Part shown: positions 1-8,527 of the stretch, one piece after another
Layout of the letters: each line of letters starts with the position of its first letter
How positions within the stretch are numbered: position 1 is the stretch's first letter
Source of the DNA: Thiobacillus sp. UBA3361
Lineage (GTDB): Bacteria > Pseudomonadota > Gammaproteobacteria > Burkholderiales > Thiobacillaceae
Direction of reading: 5' to 3'
Assembly (NCBI GenBank): GCA_002360535.1
Contig: DEQR01000017.1
Coordinates: 1 to 37,694, forward strand
DNA length: 37,694 nucleotides
Program-made: the position numbers and the translations under genes
Notes under the pieces: model-generated
The model's input: the letters and a program-made list of their open reading frames with translations, nothing else
The model's database searches: none
Told to the model about the DNA's origin: nothing

Positions 1-27
1 GCTGACCGCTGATCGCTGATCGCTTCA
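1..27. repeat. Degenerate 7-bp repeat copies at a stop codon
   Basis: On the + strand the window opens with GCTGACC, GCTGATC, GCTGATC and GCTTCA. The first unit is identical to the unit of the 21-copy array at 19815-19961, read on the opposite strand. The final TCA is the TGA stop of the pilin-like gene read backwards. The repeat may continue beyond the window edge. Confidence 0.6.
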
Positions 28-708
28 GAACAACACCGCCGCCCCACAGTTCGCTTCGTTGTCGGCCGCCCGCCAAAGCCCGTTGGCGGCGTCCACGCAG
101 CGCAGATCCACCGGTGCGCCGCCGCTGCCGTTATAGGCGCTGAAGCGGAAATTGCCCTGGTCCGCGCGGCCGTCGTCCGTCTTGCGATCGATTTCGGCGA
201 GCACGCGGGCGGGTACCTGGTTGCCGGTCTTCAGGTTCAGTCGGGGAATGCCGTCGGCATGGCTGTAGGCAGCGTCGTATTGAAGCCGTAGGGTGGCACC
301 GTAGGGGTTGCGCGGCCATTCCCCCTTCGGGTCCGGCTGGCTGTTGACGGCCTGGAAATTGCCGGCGATCAAATTGGCATGGCCCAGATGCACCCAGGCA
401 AGCAGGGTCTCCCGATGCTGCGGGGTATCGCGCACCACGCCGTCGCCGTTGCCGCCCACCTGGGCATTGGCGATGTCGGCCAGGTTGGCGTGCGCCAGTT
501 GGCCTGGATAGTCTCCCGGCGCAAAGCCGTACTTGTCCTGGAAGGCATAGAACGCCGCTTTGATGCTGTCCAGCTGGGAGATGATGTTGCGCACCCGCGC
601 GCTTTCGATCAGCTCCTGTCCCTTGAGCACACCGCCCAGCAACAGGCCGATGATGACCAGGACGATGGCCAGCTCGATGAGGGTGAAACCATGAGGTGGG
701 CGGGACAT
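25..708 (-). CDS. Type IV pilin-like (prepilin) protein
   Basis: This 227-residue protein begins with a 7-residue leader ending in Gly, followed by FTLIE and about 20 hydrophobic residues. That is the classical prepilin peptidase cleavage and N-methylation site of type IV pilins and type II secretion pseudopilins. The mature protein would sit in the inner membrane and enter a pilus or pseudopilus fibre. The C-terminal part (about residues 60-227) is soluble and has two Cys near the end (in LRCVD and ANCGA) that could form the disulfide loop common in pilins. No other pilus gene lies in the window, so I cannot say which fibre it joins. No convincing Shine-Dalgarno sequence precedes the ATG. 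The stop codon abuts degenerate 7-bp repeats at the window edge. Minor pilin is the likeliest identity; the exact role is unknown. Confidence 0.85.
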   Translation of the reverse strand: MSRPPHGFTLIELAIVLVIIGLLLGGVLKGQELIESARVRNIISQLDSIKAAFYAFQDKYGFAPGDYPGQLAHANLADIANAQVGGNGDGVVRDTPQHRETLLAWVHLGHANLIAGNFQAVNSQPDPKGEWPRNPYGATLRLQYDAAYSHADGIPRLNLKTGNQVPARVLAEIDRKTDDGRADQGNFRFSAYNGSGGAPVDLRCVDAANGLWRAADNEANCGAAVLF

Positions 709-891
709 GGCAAAGGCCGGCGAGGTCGTGGTCGGAAGGCCGTGGGACGGGCTGGTGTGGAATGTTCGGCGGTGCCGCTATTGAACCGACTACCGGCCGG
801 ACAAGTCAACCGGCGGGTGCGGCGGCGCCCTTGGCCGCCACCGGACTTCAGGCCGGCGTCCATACGGCCGCTATTGTTCCGGACCGCCACG

Positions 892-897
892 TATCAT
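892..897 (+). promoter_or_regulatory. Possible -10 element of the histidine kinase gene
   Basis: TATCAT lies about 40 nt before the chosen ATG at 939, in the otherwise empty gap between the divergent pilin and kinase genes. No recognisable -35 hexamer is found at 16-18 nt, so this is only a weak call. Confidence 0.25.
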
Positions 898-938
898 TAC
901 ACCTTCGCCACCCGAGTCCGCCTACGCTTCCAGCCCGC

Positions 939-2705
939 ATGAATCAGGCGCCCATCCTCACCCGAACCTTCATGCCCCGCCATGGCAGCCGGCTGCTGGC
1001 GCTCATGCTGTTCCTGGCGCACGCCGCTTTCATCTGGGGCAAGGGCGAGGCCTGGGGGCAGGCGGTCACCCTGGCCCACTACGGCGTGTTTCTGCTCTGG
1101 CAACCCTATTTCAGCGGCGCCCAGAAGCTGCCCTGGCCGCGCGCACTGGGCGTGCTGGCGGTGGGGCTCTGGCTGGCCGCCTGGCCGAGCGACTGGGCGT
1201 CGGCCTTCTGGTGCGTGGTCCTGTCCGCCCTGCTGGGCGGCATCGCCCTCGGCCTGCACGACTGGCGGCAGCGACTCGGACTCTGGCTGGGCACCATCTA
1301 CCTGCTGTCGCTGCTGCTGCTGTGGATCGTGCCGCAGCTGTTCCACCTGCCGGCCCAGGACCCGGCCGAACTGAACGTCTGGCGCGACAGCCTCCTGGTG
1401 TTGCCGGCCGTGCTGGCCTTTCTGCCCGGACCGCAGGTGCGGCAGAGTTCGGTGGCAGCCGACCTGCTGTACGCCATCATGCTGTTCCTGCTGGTGGGCG
1501 TGCTCATCCTGGGCAGCTACGTGGCCATGCGCGTGTCCGACAGCAGCTACCCGATGGGCGTGCTGATCAGCAGCGGCGCCCTGGCCCTGGCCATGGTGCT
1601 GTTCTCCTGGCTGTGGAGCCCGCGCGGCGAGTTCGCCGGCCTGGGCAGCGTCTTCTCCCGCTACCTGCTGTCCCTGGGCCTGCCCCTGGAGGAATGGCTG
1701 AAAAACCTGGCCGAGGCGGCCGAGAAGGAAAGCGACGCCGAGGCTTTCATCCAGTCCTGCATGCAGGGTTTCGCCAACCTGCCCTGGGCCACCGGCGTGA
1801 GTTGGAAGACCCAGATCTCCCAGGGCATGCAGGGCCAGAGCGGCCGATACCGGGCCGACTTCGGCCACATGGGGGTGCAGCTCTCCATCTATTCCAACGC
1901 CCCCCTGAACCCGGCCTTCGATCTGCACCTGCGGCTGCTCACCGACGTGCTGGGCTATTTCTACGCTGCCAAGATCCGGGAGAACGCCTTGCACGCCAAC
2001 GCCTACACCCAGGCCATTTTCGAGACCGGGTCGCGGCTGACCCACGACGTGAAGAACATGCTCCAGTCGCTTCGGACCCTGTGCTCGGCCGCCGAACACA
2101 GCGGCCCGGACCAGGCCATCGACCTGCAGACCCTGGTGCAACGCCAGTTGCCGCAGATCGCCAAGCGGTTGGAGATCACGCTGGACAAGCTCAAGTCGCC
2201 CCAGAAGGCCCAGGAGACCAGCGTCATCCTGGCCCGTGAGTGGTGGCGCAACCTGCGCATGCGCTACGCCACCGAGGGGGTGGTCTTCGAGTCCCAGGAA
2301 CTGCGCTCAGAGATCTGGCTGCCCCAGGAACTGTTCGACAGCGTGGCCGACAACCTGCTGCAGAACGCCCTGCGCAAGCGGCGTCAGAACATGGAGTTGA
2401 ACATCCGCGTGCTGTTCACCCTGCAGCCGGTGCCCCACCTGCTGATCTGCGACGACGGCGAGGCGGCGCCACCGCAGGTGGCCCAGCGGCTGTTCCACGC
2501 CCCCGTGTCCACCTACGACGGCCTGGGCATCGGCCTGTACCAGGCCGGCAAGCAGTCCAGCGACCAGGGTTACCGGCTGGAACTGCGCGACAACCTGCCG
2601 GGACGGGTGTGCTTTTCCCTGATCATGACCGATCCCGACCTGTGCCGCGAACACGAAAAGCGCCTCGCCCTGGAGGCCCAGCCCCTGCCCGCCAGCGCCT
2701 ATTGA
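939..2705 (+). CDS. Orphan membrane sensor histidine kinase
   Basis: From the ATG at 939 the protein has 588 residues; the frame is open further upstream but that part is not protein-like. ATG 972 is an alternative start. About eight hydrophobic segments fill residues 17-227, followed by a soluble region (about 240-350) that looks GAF-like. The transmitter follows: an H-box with His369 in THDVKN, an N-box around DNLLQNAL (471-478), DDG at 505-507 and a G-box GLGIGL at 528-533. It should sense a signal at or in the membrane and phosphorylate a response regulator. The layout resembles PrsK-type kinases of exopolysaccharide/PEP-CTERM systems, but I cannot confirm that. No response regulator lies beside it, so the partner is unknown. 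Confidence 0.85.
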   Translation: MNQAPILTRTFMPRHGSRLLALMLFLAHAAFIWGKGEAWGQAVTLAHYGVFLLWQPYFSGAQKLPWPRALGVLAVGLWLAAWPSDWASAFWCVVLSALLGGIALGLHDWRQRLGLWLGTIYLLSLLLLWIVPQLFHLPAQDPAELNVWRDSLLVLPAVLAFLPGPQVRQSSVAADLLYAIMLFLLVGVLILGSYVAMRVSDSSYPMGVLISSGALALAMVLFSWLWSPRGEFAGLGSVFSRYLLSLGLPLEEWLKNLAEAAEKESDAEAFIQSCMQGFANLPWATGVSWKTQISQGMQGQSGRYRADFGHMGVQLSIYSNAPLNPAFDLHLRLLTDVLGYFYAAKIRENALHANAYTQAIFETGSRLTHDVKNMLQSLRTLCSAAEHSGPDQAIDLQTLVQRQLPQIAKRLEITLDKLKSPQKAQETSVILAREWWRNLRMRYATEGVVFESQELRSEIWLPQELFDSVADNLLQNALRKRRQNMELNIRVLFTLQPVPHLLICDDGEAAPPQVAQRLFHAPVSTYDGLGIGLYQAGKQSSDQGYRLELRDNLPGRVCFSLIMTDPDLCREHEKRLALEAQPLPASAY

Positions 2706-2759
2706 CGGGCGCCTGGGGCCGGCGGCGTGCAGGCTTTCCGGATCGGGCGCCGGCCGCGC

Positions 2760-2765
2760 TATAGT
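2760..2765 (+). promoter_or_regulatory. Possible -10 element of rlhA
   Basis: TATAGT lies 36 nt before the rlhA ATG. The best -35 candidate (TTTCCG, 2735-2740) is poor and 19 nt away. The position suits a promoter of its own for rlhA, separate from the kinase gene. Confidence 0.3.
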
Positions 2766-2801
2766 CGCGGGGCTTCCATCCCCCGACCGCCGTTCGATCC
2801 C

Positions 2802-4784
2802 ATGTCCGTCTCCCCCCACCCCGCCACCCTGGAACTGCTCGCACCAGCGAAGACCGCCGACATCGGCCGCCAGGCGATCCTGCACGGCGCCGACGCGGTC
2901 TATATCGGCGGACCGGCCTTCGGCGCCCGCGCCAACGCGGACAACCCGGTGAGCGACATCGCCGAACTGGCGGCCTTCGCGCACCGCTACCACGCCCGGG
3001 TCTATGCCACGCTCAACACCATCCTCCACGACGCGGAGCTGGAACCCGCCCGCCGGCTGATCCACGAGTTCTACGACGCCGGGGTGGATGCCCTGATCGT
3101 CCAGGACATGGGCCTGCTGGAGCTGGACCTGCCGCCCATCGACCTGCACGCCTCCACCCAATGCGACATTCGCACGCCCGGAAAGGCGCGCTTCCTGGCC
3201 GATGCGGGCTTCTCCCAGATCGTGCTGGCGCGGGAATTGGATCTGGCGCAAATCGCCGCGGTGGCCGCCGCCCTGCCGGCGGACGTGGTGGTGGAGCACT
3301 TCGTGCACGGCGCACTGTGCGTGGCCTATTCCGGTCAGTGCTACATCAGCCACGCCCACACCGGCCGCAGCGCCAACCGGGGTGACTGCTCCCAGGCCTG
3401 CCGCTTGCCCTATACGCTCCTGGACGCCGCCGGGCGGGTCGTCGCCTACGAGAAGCACCTGCTGTCCATGAAGGACAACAACCAGGGGGCGAATCTCGCC
3501 GCCCTGGTGGACGCGGGGGTGCGCAGCTTCAAGATCGAAGGCCGCTACAAGGACATGGCCTACGTGAAGAACATCACCGGCCACTACCGCCGGCTGCTAG
3601 ATGCCCTGCTGGCACAGCGCCCCGATCTGGCACCCGCGTCCGGCGGCCGCACCCGGCTGCTGTTCGAGCCCGACCCAGACAAGACCTTCCACCGGGGCGC
3701 CAGCGACTATTTCACCCATGGCCGGGGCGCGGATATCGGCGCTTTCGACACGCCGGCCTTCGTCGGCCTGCCCCTGGGCACAGTGACACGGGTCGGCCCG
3801 GACTGGTTCGAACTAAAGGCCGACGCCCCGCTGGCCAACGGCGACGGCCTCAATTACCTGCACAAGCGGCAGGTGGTGGGCGTACTGGCCAACCGCGCGG
3901 AATGCCGGCAGGACGATGTCTGGCGGGTGTGGCCCAACGAACCCCTTGCCACCCTGTCCGGCCTGCGGCCGGGAACGGTCGTCAACCGCAACCGGGACCA
4001 TGCCTGGGAACAGGCCCTGGTACACACCTCGGCCGAGCGCCTGATACCGGTGCGTGCCGTATTCAGCGAGACACCCACCGGCTTCGCCCTGGAACTGTCC
4101 GACGGCGAGGGCACCAGCGCCACCGCCAGGGCCGATCTGGACCGGCAGCCGGCCCGGGATACGGTCCAGGCGGAGGTCGGGCTGCGGGCACAACTCGCCC
4201 GCCTGGGCAACACGGATTTCGTCCTGGATGCGCTGCGCGTGGACTGGAGCCAACCCTGGTTCGTGCCCGCATCGCTGGCCAACCGCCTGCGCCGGGAGGC
4301 GGTGGAAGACCTGCTGGCGGCGCGTCTGGCGGCCCATGTCCGCCCCGTCCGGCGACCGGAAAACACACCGCCCACCCCCTACCCGGAAGACACCCTCCGC
4401 TATCTGGCCAACGTCTATAACCGGGCCGCACGGGCGTTTTACACCAGGCACGGCGTGGAACTCATCGCCGATGCCTACGAGGCCCACCGCGAAGCCGGCG
4501 AGGTCTCGCTGATGATCACCAAACACTGCCTGCGCTGGTCCTTCAGCCTGTGCCCCAAGCAGGCAAAAGGGGTGGCCGGCGTGCAGGGCCAGGTGCGTGC
4601 CGAACCCATGACCCTGGTGAACGGCGACGAACGGCTGACCCTGACATTTGATTGCCGCGCCTGTGAGATGCACGTCATGGGCAGCATGAAAAGGCACATC
4701 CTGAAGCACCCGCCGCCCGGCGCGGCCGCGGTGCCCATCCGCTTCCACCGACCACATCCCGCGCCGGCCGCCAAGCGCGGCTAG
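2802..4784 (+). CDS. rlhA: 23S rRNA 5-hydroxycytidine C2501 synthase (peptidase U32 family)
   Basis: This 660-residue protein matches E. coli RlhA (YdcP) along its whole length, as I remember that sequence, including MKDN, KIEGRYKDM and ITKHCLR. RlhA hydroxylates C2501 in the peptidyl transferase centre of 23S rRNA, despite its old label as a U32 collagenase. The U32 signature occupies residues 165-183, and Cys173, Cys180, Cys196 and Cys200 form the conserved four-cysteine set. The C-terminal domain carries the further conserved pieces LCPKQAK and CRACEMHVMG. The ATG at 2802 gives the family N-terminus (LELLAPAK). It lies 96 nt after the kinase gene and is probably transcribed separately. Identity is very secure; the modification activity is inferred from the E. 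coli enzyme. Confidence 0.93.
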   Translation: MSVSPHPATLELLAPAKTADIGRQAILHGADAVYIGGPAFGARANADNPVSDIAELAAFAHRYHARVYATLNTILHDAELEPARRLIHEFYDAGVDALIVQDMGLLELDLPPIDLHASTQCDIRTPGKARFLADAGFSQIVLARELDLAQIAAVAAALPADVVVEHFVHGALCVAYSGQCYISHAHTGRSANRGDCSQACRLPYTLLDAAGRVVAYEKHLLSMKDNNQGANLAALVDAGVRSFKIEGRYKDMAYVKNITGHYRRLLDALLAQRPDLAPASGGRTRLLFEPDPDKTFHRGASDYFTHGRGADIGAFDTPAFVGLPLGTVTRVGPDWFELKADAPLANGDGLNYLHKRQVVGVLANRAECRQDDVWRVWPNEPLATLSGLRPGTVVNRNRDHAWEQALVHTSAERLIPVRAVFSETPTGFALELSDGEGTSATARADLDRQPARDTVQAEVGLRAQLARLGNTDFVLDALRVDWSQPWFVPASLANRLRREAVEDLLAARLAAHVRPVRRPENTPPTPYPEDTLRYLANVYNRAARAFYTRHGVELIADAYEAHREAGEVSLMITKHCLRWSFSLCPKQAKGVAGVQGQVRAEPMTLVNGDERLTLTFDCRACEMHVMGSMKRHILKHPPPGAAAVPIRFHRPHPAPAAKRG

Positions 4785-4818
4785 CCCTCTCAGGCCCGCG
4801 GCGAACTGTCCGGCCGAC

Positions 4819-5664
4819 TCAGCCGGCGGCGGACAAAGCGGCGCGGGTGCTGTCCAGATAGGGGTCGAGCTGGCGCAAGCCTTCCCCGGTGGTCGCCACC
4901 ATCGACTGGTAACCCAGCCGGGCCAGCATCGGCGCGGCCTCGGGCGTGGCGGCGAAAGACAACAGATGCTGGGCCAGGTGATAGCGGGCGATGGGGCTGA
5001 GGCGGGGCGAAGCGGCGAAGACATAGCCCGGCAGGGATCCCGCGTCGAGCAAGATACGGAAGCGGTCCCGTTGGGCTTCGTTGAAGAAACCCTGGCTGCG
5101 ACTGACGAAGGCCTGGGCGCGCCCCTGCACCACCGCCAGGCGGCTGCTCTCGTAACTGCGGGTTTCCAGCAGGCTGAAATCGCGCCCCTCACGCAATCCG
5201 CGCTGGCGCAGGGCCTCCAGTGCGATCAGCACGACCAGGGCGCTGCGGTCCAGGACGGCGATGCCGCCGCCGCGGAGGTCCTCGACGCCCGCCGGTCCCC
5301 CTTGTTCCAGGGCCAACAGCTGGGAGCGGTGATCCGGCGCGCAGCTGACCATGGGCTGCCAACCCAGGTCCACCTGAGCGAGGCGCGCCATGTGCGGGGG
5401 AATCAGCGCGAAATCGAACCATCCTTCACTGATACGCCGGTACAGCTCTTGGAAATTGGGCGTGGTGATCAATTCCGGACGCTGTCGCCCGAGCCTGCCC
5501 AGGTGATCGAGCAGCGGCTGGAAGGTCTCCAGGCTGGCCCTCGCGCTCATCACCGGCAGAACGCCGAAGCGCAGGGACTCCATGGCATGGGCCGTGTTCT
5601 GTCCGAGTTGCCGAAGCAGCAATCCGGCCCACATGCCGGTAAGCAGGTCGCGTCTGGTTGTCAT
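4819..5664 (-). CDS. PhnD-like periplasmic substrate-binding protein (orphan)
   Basis: This 281-residue protein has a short N-terminal export signal starting MTTRRDLLTG with a hydrophobic stretch and AHA, possibly Tat-type with its twin Arg. It continues with FGVLPVMSARASLETFQPLLDH, split here as FGVLPVMSARA and LETFQPLLDH, the pattern of the phosphate/phosphite/phosphonate binding family (PhnD-like). These proteins capture oxyanions or small ligands in the periplasm. No permease or ATPase gene lies nearby, so a transport role is unproven; lone members also serve as sensory domains or accessory binders. It converges on rlhA with 34 nt between the stops. A GC hairpin (5674-5690) lies just upstream of the ATG, and no clear Shine-Dalgarno sequence is visible. 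The ligand is unknown. Confidence 0.75.
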   Translation of the reverse strand: MTTRRDLLTGMWAGLLLRQLGQNTAHAMESLRFGVLPVMSARASLETFQPLLDHLGRLGRQRPELITTPNFQELYRRISEGWFDFALIPPHMARLAQVDLGWQPMVSCAPDHRSQLLALEQGGPAGVEDLRGGGIAVLDRSALVVLIALEALRQRGLREGRDFSLLETRSYESSRLAVVQGRAQAFVSRSQGFFNEAQRDRFRILLDAGSLPGYVFAASPRLSPIARYHLAQHLLSFAATPEAAPMLARLGYQSMVATTGEGLRQLDPYLDSTRAALSAAG

Positions 5665-5983
5665 TGGCTTGCCGGCCGGTCAGTCCGGCCAGGGCGGGTG
5701 GTCGCAGGGAAAACTCGATGAGGTTATCGGCCGGCGGGGGTGATTCTTGAACACCGGTTCTCCCGGTGCGGCGGGCCGGAGAAGCCTCTCGCGGAATTCT
5801 GAGCGGCCGAGCCCGGCAACAGTCAGCCGCGCCGGGCCTGACCGCTTATTGCCCGGCGGACGGGCTGCTATGATGGCCTGGGGACACCCCGTCATACTAT
5901 TGTTGTGATGCCTGTCACTGTACCGCCCGGGCACGGTGGCTAGCATGCAAGCGCAATCCAACCAACGAGAGGAGAACGGCGAC
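5665..5983. other. Divergent intergenic region upstream of mscL
   Basis: This is the only gene-free stretch over 300 nt. It holds a GGCCGG/CCGGCC hairpin (5674-5690) close to the start of the binding-protein gene and a CACCGG/CCGGTG hairpin (5752-5768). A TATGAT hexamer at 5869-5874 could be a -10 element for a long mscL leader. I see no RNA gene, no T-tract terminator and no convincing small ORF. Any promoter assignment here is weak. Confidence 0.4.
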
Positions 5984-6403
5984 ATGAGCATGATGCAGGA
6001 ATTCAAGGAATTCGCCATGAAGGGCAACGTCCTGGACATGGCGGTGGGTGTGGTCATCGGCGGGGCTTTCGGCAAGATCGTCAATTCCCTGGTCAGCGAC
6101 GTGATCATGCCGCCCATCGGCATGCTCATGGGCGGCGTGAATTTCAGCCAGCTCTACCTGAACCTGGGGGAGACCGCCTTCGAAACCCTGGAAGCGGCCG
6201 AGAAGGCCGGCGCGCCGGTCATCAAATACGGCATCTTCATCAACACCGTCCTGGATTTCCTGATCATCGCCTGGGCCATCTTCATGGTCGTCAAGGGCAT
6301 CAATAGGCTGAAGCGCGAGGCGCCCCCCGAGCCGGCCGCACCGGCCGCTCCGCCCGAAGACGTGCTGCTGCTGCGGGAAATCCGCGACGCCCTGAAGAAG
6401 TGA
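5984..6403 (+). CDS. mscL: Large-conductance mechanosensitive channel MscL
   Basis: This 139-residue protein is of normal MscL length. MscL forms a homopentameric inner-membrane pore that opens under membrane tension and releases solutes during hypo-osmotic shock. The start MSMMQEFKEFAMKGNVLDMA and the pore helix with VGVVIGGAFGKIV are family hallmarks. TM1 is near residues 14-40 and TM2 near 75-100, and a C-terminal helix ends in LLLREIRDALKK. The ATG at 5984 is preferred over upstream in-frame starts because GAGAGGAG (about 5968-5975) is well placed before it. DUF4197 follows after 4 nt, so the two are probably co-transcribed. Confidence 0.96.
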   Translation: MSMMQEFKEFAMKGNVLDMAVGVVIGGAFGKIVNSLVSDVIMPPIGMLMGGVNFSQLYLNLGETAFETLEAAEKAGAPVIKYGIFINTVLDFLIIAWAIFMVVKGINRLKREAPPEPAAPAAPPEDVLLLREIRDALKK

Positions 6404-6407
6404 GTGC

Positions 6408-7160
6408 ATGACGCCGTCCGGCCGCGGCCTGCGCCCCCCTTACCCCCTGCTCCCTGTGCTGACCGGCCTGGCCATTGCCTGGGCCGCGGGCGGCGCCGGG
6501 GCGGCCGACGGCGCGGTGCGGGGCCCGATTTCCCTGGCCGCCGGCGAGCCGGCGCGGGCAACCAGTCAGGAGCGGCGCGAGATCCTCTCCCTCAGTGCCG
6601 AGCAGGCCTTGGCCAGGTTGGGGCGGACGGGGGGATTTTCCGCGGACCCGCGGGTGCGCATCGGCATGCCGCCCGCCCTGCGCGACACGGAAAAGCTGCT
6701 GCGCCGCCTGGGTGGCAACAAGGAGGCCGACGCCTTCATCCTGGCCATGAACCAGACCGCCGAGGCCATGCTGGCCAAGGCCGCCCCGCTGGTAATGGCC
6801 GCCGTGCGTGAAACCGGCGACAGCGGCCCGGAAACTGCCGCCGGTGGCATGCCTCCCTTGGCGGGCACCTTTCGCCGCCTCCATGGGGATGCCTTGCAGT
6901 CCCAGTTGATCCCCATCGCACGGGAATTGACCGACGGCCAGTTGATCGCCCGCGTCTATAAGCGGGTAGTCAAACAGTCCACCCGTTTCGGTTTTCTGCG
7001 CGGCGAGGCACCGAAACTGGAGGATTACCTGGCCCAGCAAACCCTCAACGGCCTGATCTCGGCCATGGCCGAGGCGGAGCGGGTCATCCAGGCCAAACGC
7101 GCCGGCCTGGGCGTGGCTGTCCGGCCGGGCGCCGCGGACAACGAACGAATCCGATCCTGA
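6408..7160 (+). CDS. DUF4197 family exported protein
   Basis: This 250-residue protein opens with a hydrophobic segment ending in AGAAD (about residues 15-33), consistent with a signal peptide and a periplasmic location. The body has the DUF4197 pattern: ALARLGRTGGF, then VRIGMPPALRDTEKLLRRLG, then AMNQTAEA, and near the end LEDYLAQQTLNGLISAMAEA. The family is widespread in proteobacteria and has no established function. It starts 4 nt after mscL and ends 40 nt before the OmpA-like gene, so a link to envelope stress or integrity is tempting but unsupported. Confidence 0.8.
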   Translation: MTPSGRGLRPPYPLLPVLTGLAIAWAAGGAGAADGAVRGPISLAAGEPARATSQERREILSLSAEQALARLGRTGGFSADPRVRIGMPPALRDTEKLLRRLGGNKEADAFILAMNQTAEAMLAKAAPLVMAAVRETGDSGPETAAGGMPPLAGTFRRLHGDALQSQLIPIARELTDGQLIARVYKRVVKQSTRFGFLRGEAPKLEDYLAQQTLNGLISAMAEAERVIQAKRAGLGVAVRPGAADNERIRS

Positions 7161-7200
7161 TATTCCCGTGTCAACAACATTTCCCAACAGGAGACAACAC

Positions 7201-8343
7201 ATGCCTCAGACTGATCGCGCCCCTTCCGCTTCTCCCGTGCCGAGCGCCCTCGGCGCGGCTCTGCTCGCCGCACTGGTCCTGCCTGTCCAGGCGGCGGAGA
7301 GCCCTTACTACAACCCCGCCAACCCGGCCAGCAACACAGGCTTCACCACCGCCTACGAGCTGAACAAGACCATCGGCTGCCCAGGCCGCGGCATCCTGGA
7401 GGCCCCCTGCAAGGAACCACAGGCCGCCGCCAAGCCGGCCGCCGCCGCTCCGGCCCCGAAGGACAGCGACCGGGACGGGGTCACGGATGACAAGGACCAA
7501 TGTCCCACCACCCCCCTGGGCCGCAAGGTCGATGCACGCGGCTGCGAACTGGACGGCGACGGTGACGGCGTGGTCGATGCCCTGGACCAATGCCCGACCA
7601 CGCCGCCCGGCCGCAAGGTCAATGCCCAGGGCTGCGAACTCGATGGCGATGGTGACGGCGTGATCGATGCCCTGGACCGGTGCCCGACCACGCCGCCCGG
7701 CCGCAAGGTCAATGCCCAGGGTTGCGAACTCGATAGCGACGGCGATGGCGTGGTCGATGCCCTGGACCAGTGCCCCGACACACCGGCCGGCGCCAAGGTG
7801 GATGGCAAGGGCTGCGAGCTGGACAGCGACGGCGATGGCGTGGTCGATCGCCTGGACCGCTGTCCCGACACGCCCGCCGGCACGAAGGTAGACGCCAACG
7901 GCTGCACCCTGGACAGCGACCGGGACGGCGTGCCCGATGCCAAGGACCGCTGCCCCAATTCGGCACCCGGCGCCAAGGTGGACGCCAACGGCTGCGACCT
8001 GCCCAAGGTCATCATCCTGCGCGGCGTGAACTTCGACAACGACTCGAACAAGCTGCGTGCCGATGCCCTGGCCACCCTGGACAAGGCGGTGGACACCCTG
8101 AAGGCCAATCCGGGCGTGCGGGTAGAGGTGGCCGGCCACACCGACAGCCGCGCCGACGATGCCTACAACCAGCGCCTGTCCGAGCGGCGGGCGAGGGCAG
8201 TGCTGGACTACTTCGTTTCCAAGGGTGTGGAAGCCAGTCGCCTGACCTGGGCCGGCTACGGAGAGGCCCAGCCCATCGCCGACAACAGCACCGAAGAAGG
8301 CCGCCACAGCAACCGCCGCGTGGAACTGCGCATCCTCGACTAA
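7201..8343 (+). CDS. OmpA-family protein with six thrombospondin type 3-like repeats
   Basis: This 380-residue envelope protein starts at the ATG at 7201, which has AGGAGA just upstream. A signal peptide ending in VQAA covers about residues 1-32. Residues 88-267 are six 30-residue units, each with DSDGDGVxD-type Asp-rich loops and a Cys-Pro plus Gly-Cys pair, typical of calcium-binding TSP3 repeats. The last 110 residues or so are an OmpA C-terminal domain (NFDNDSNKL, VEVAGHTDSRADD, LSERRA) that binds peptidoglycan non-covalently. There is no OmpA-type beta-barrel; the N-terminus is short, so this is probably a periplasmic or cell-wall linker. A strong terminator follows directly. Confidence 0.9.
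   Translation: MPQTDRAPSASPVPSALGAALLAALVLPVQAAESPYYNPANPASNTGFTTAYELNKTIGCPGRGILEAPCKEPQAAAKPAAAAPAPKDSDRDGVTDDKDQCPTTPLGRKVDARGCELDGDGDGVVDALDQCPTTPPGRKVNAQGCELDGDGDGVIDALDRCPTTPPGRKVNAQGCELDSDGDGVVDALDQCPDTPAGAKVDGKGCELDSDGDGVVDRLDRCPDTPAGTKVDANGCTLDSDRDGVPDAKDRCPNSAPGAKVDANGCDLPKVIILRGVNFDNDSNKLRADALATLDKAVDTLKANPGVRVEVAGHTDSRADDAYNQRLSERRARAVLDYFVSKGVEASRLTWAGYGEAQPIADNSTEEGRHSNRRVELRILD
7462..8001 (+). repeat. Six tandem 90-bp coding repeats (TSP3 units)
   Basis: Six in-frame 90-bp units encode the Asp-rich repeats of the OmpA-like protein. Units 2 and 3 are almost identical at the DNA level, including the shared stretch encoding CPTTPPGRKVNAQGCELD, which suggests recent duplication or gene conversion. 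Any gain or loss of units keeps the reading frame. Confidence 0.85.
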
Positions 8344-8360
8344 GGGGTCGCGTCCATGGA

Positions 8361-8391
8361 AAAGGCCGCGTCCTGGGACGCGGCCTTTTTT
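8361..8391 (+). terminator. Intrinsic terminator after the OmpA-like gene
   Basis: A perfect 10-bp stem GGCCGCGTCC/GGACGCGGCC (8364-8373 and 8376-8385) is flanked by AAA on the left and TTTTTT on the right, starting 18 nt after the stop. It ends the mscL-DUF4197-OmpA unit. The A-tract on the left also allows some bidirectional activity towards the converging trpB2 gene. Confidence 0.9.
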
Positions 8392-8527
8392 CGTTCCCGG
8401 CCCACGGAGGCGCTTCTGCCGGCCCGGCCTGTGCCCGTGTCCTTCCGCTACCGCCGTCCCGGCCGGACCCGGCGGCATTCGCGGCCGGTCGCACCTCCCG
8501 GCTGCGCCGGCAGGCACTGCTCCCTGC

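Noticed and set aside
696..938. Longer N-terminus for the histidine kinase
   Set aside because: The added 81 codons lack hydrophobic or domain character, overlap the start of the divergent pilin-like gene and include the likely promoter.
897..2141. Long minus-strand ORF opposite the histidine kinase
   Set aside because: It is Gln/His/Gly-rich, typical of antisense frames in GC-rich genes, with no domain. Similar shadows opposite ppdK, trpB2, tgt and secD were dropped for the same reason.
4785..4830. Intrinsic terminator between rlhA and the PhnD-like gene
   Set aside because: A CCGGC/GCCGG stem exists, but no T-tract follows on either strand.
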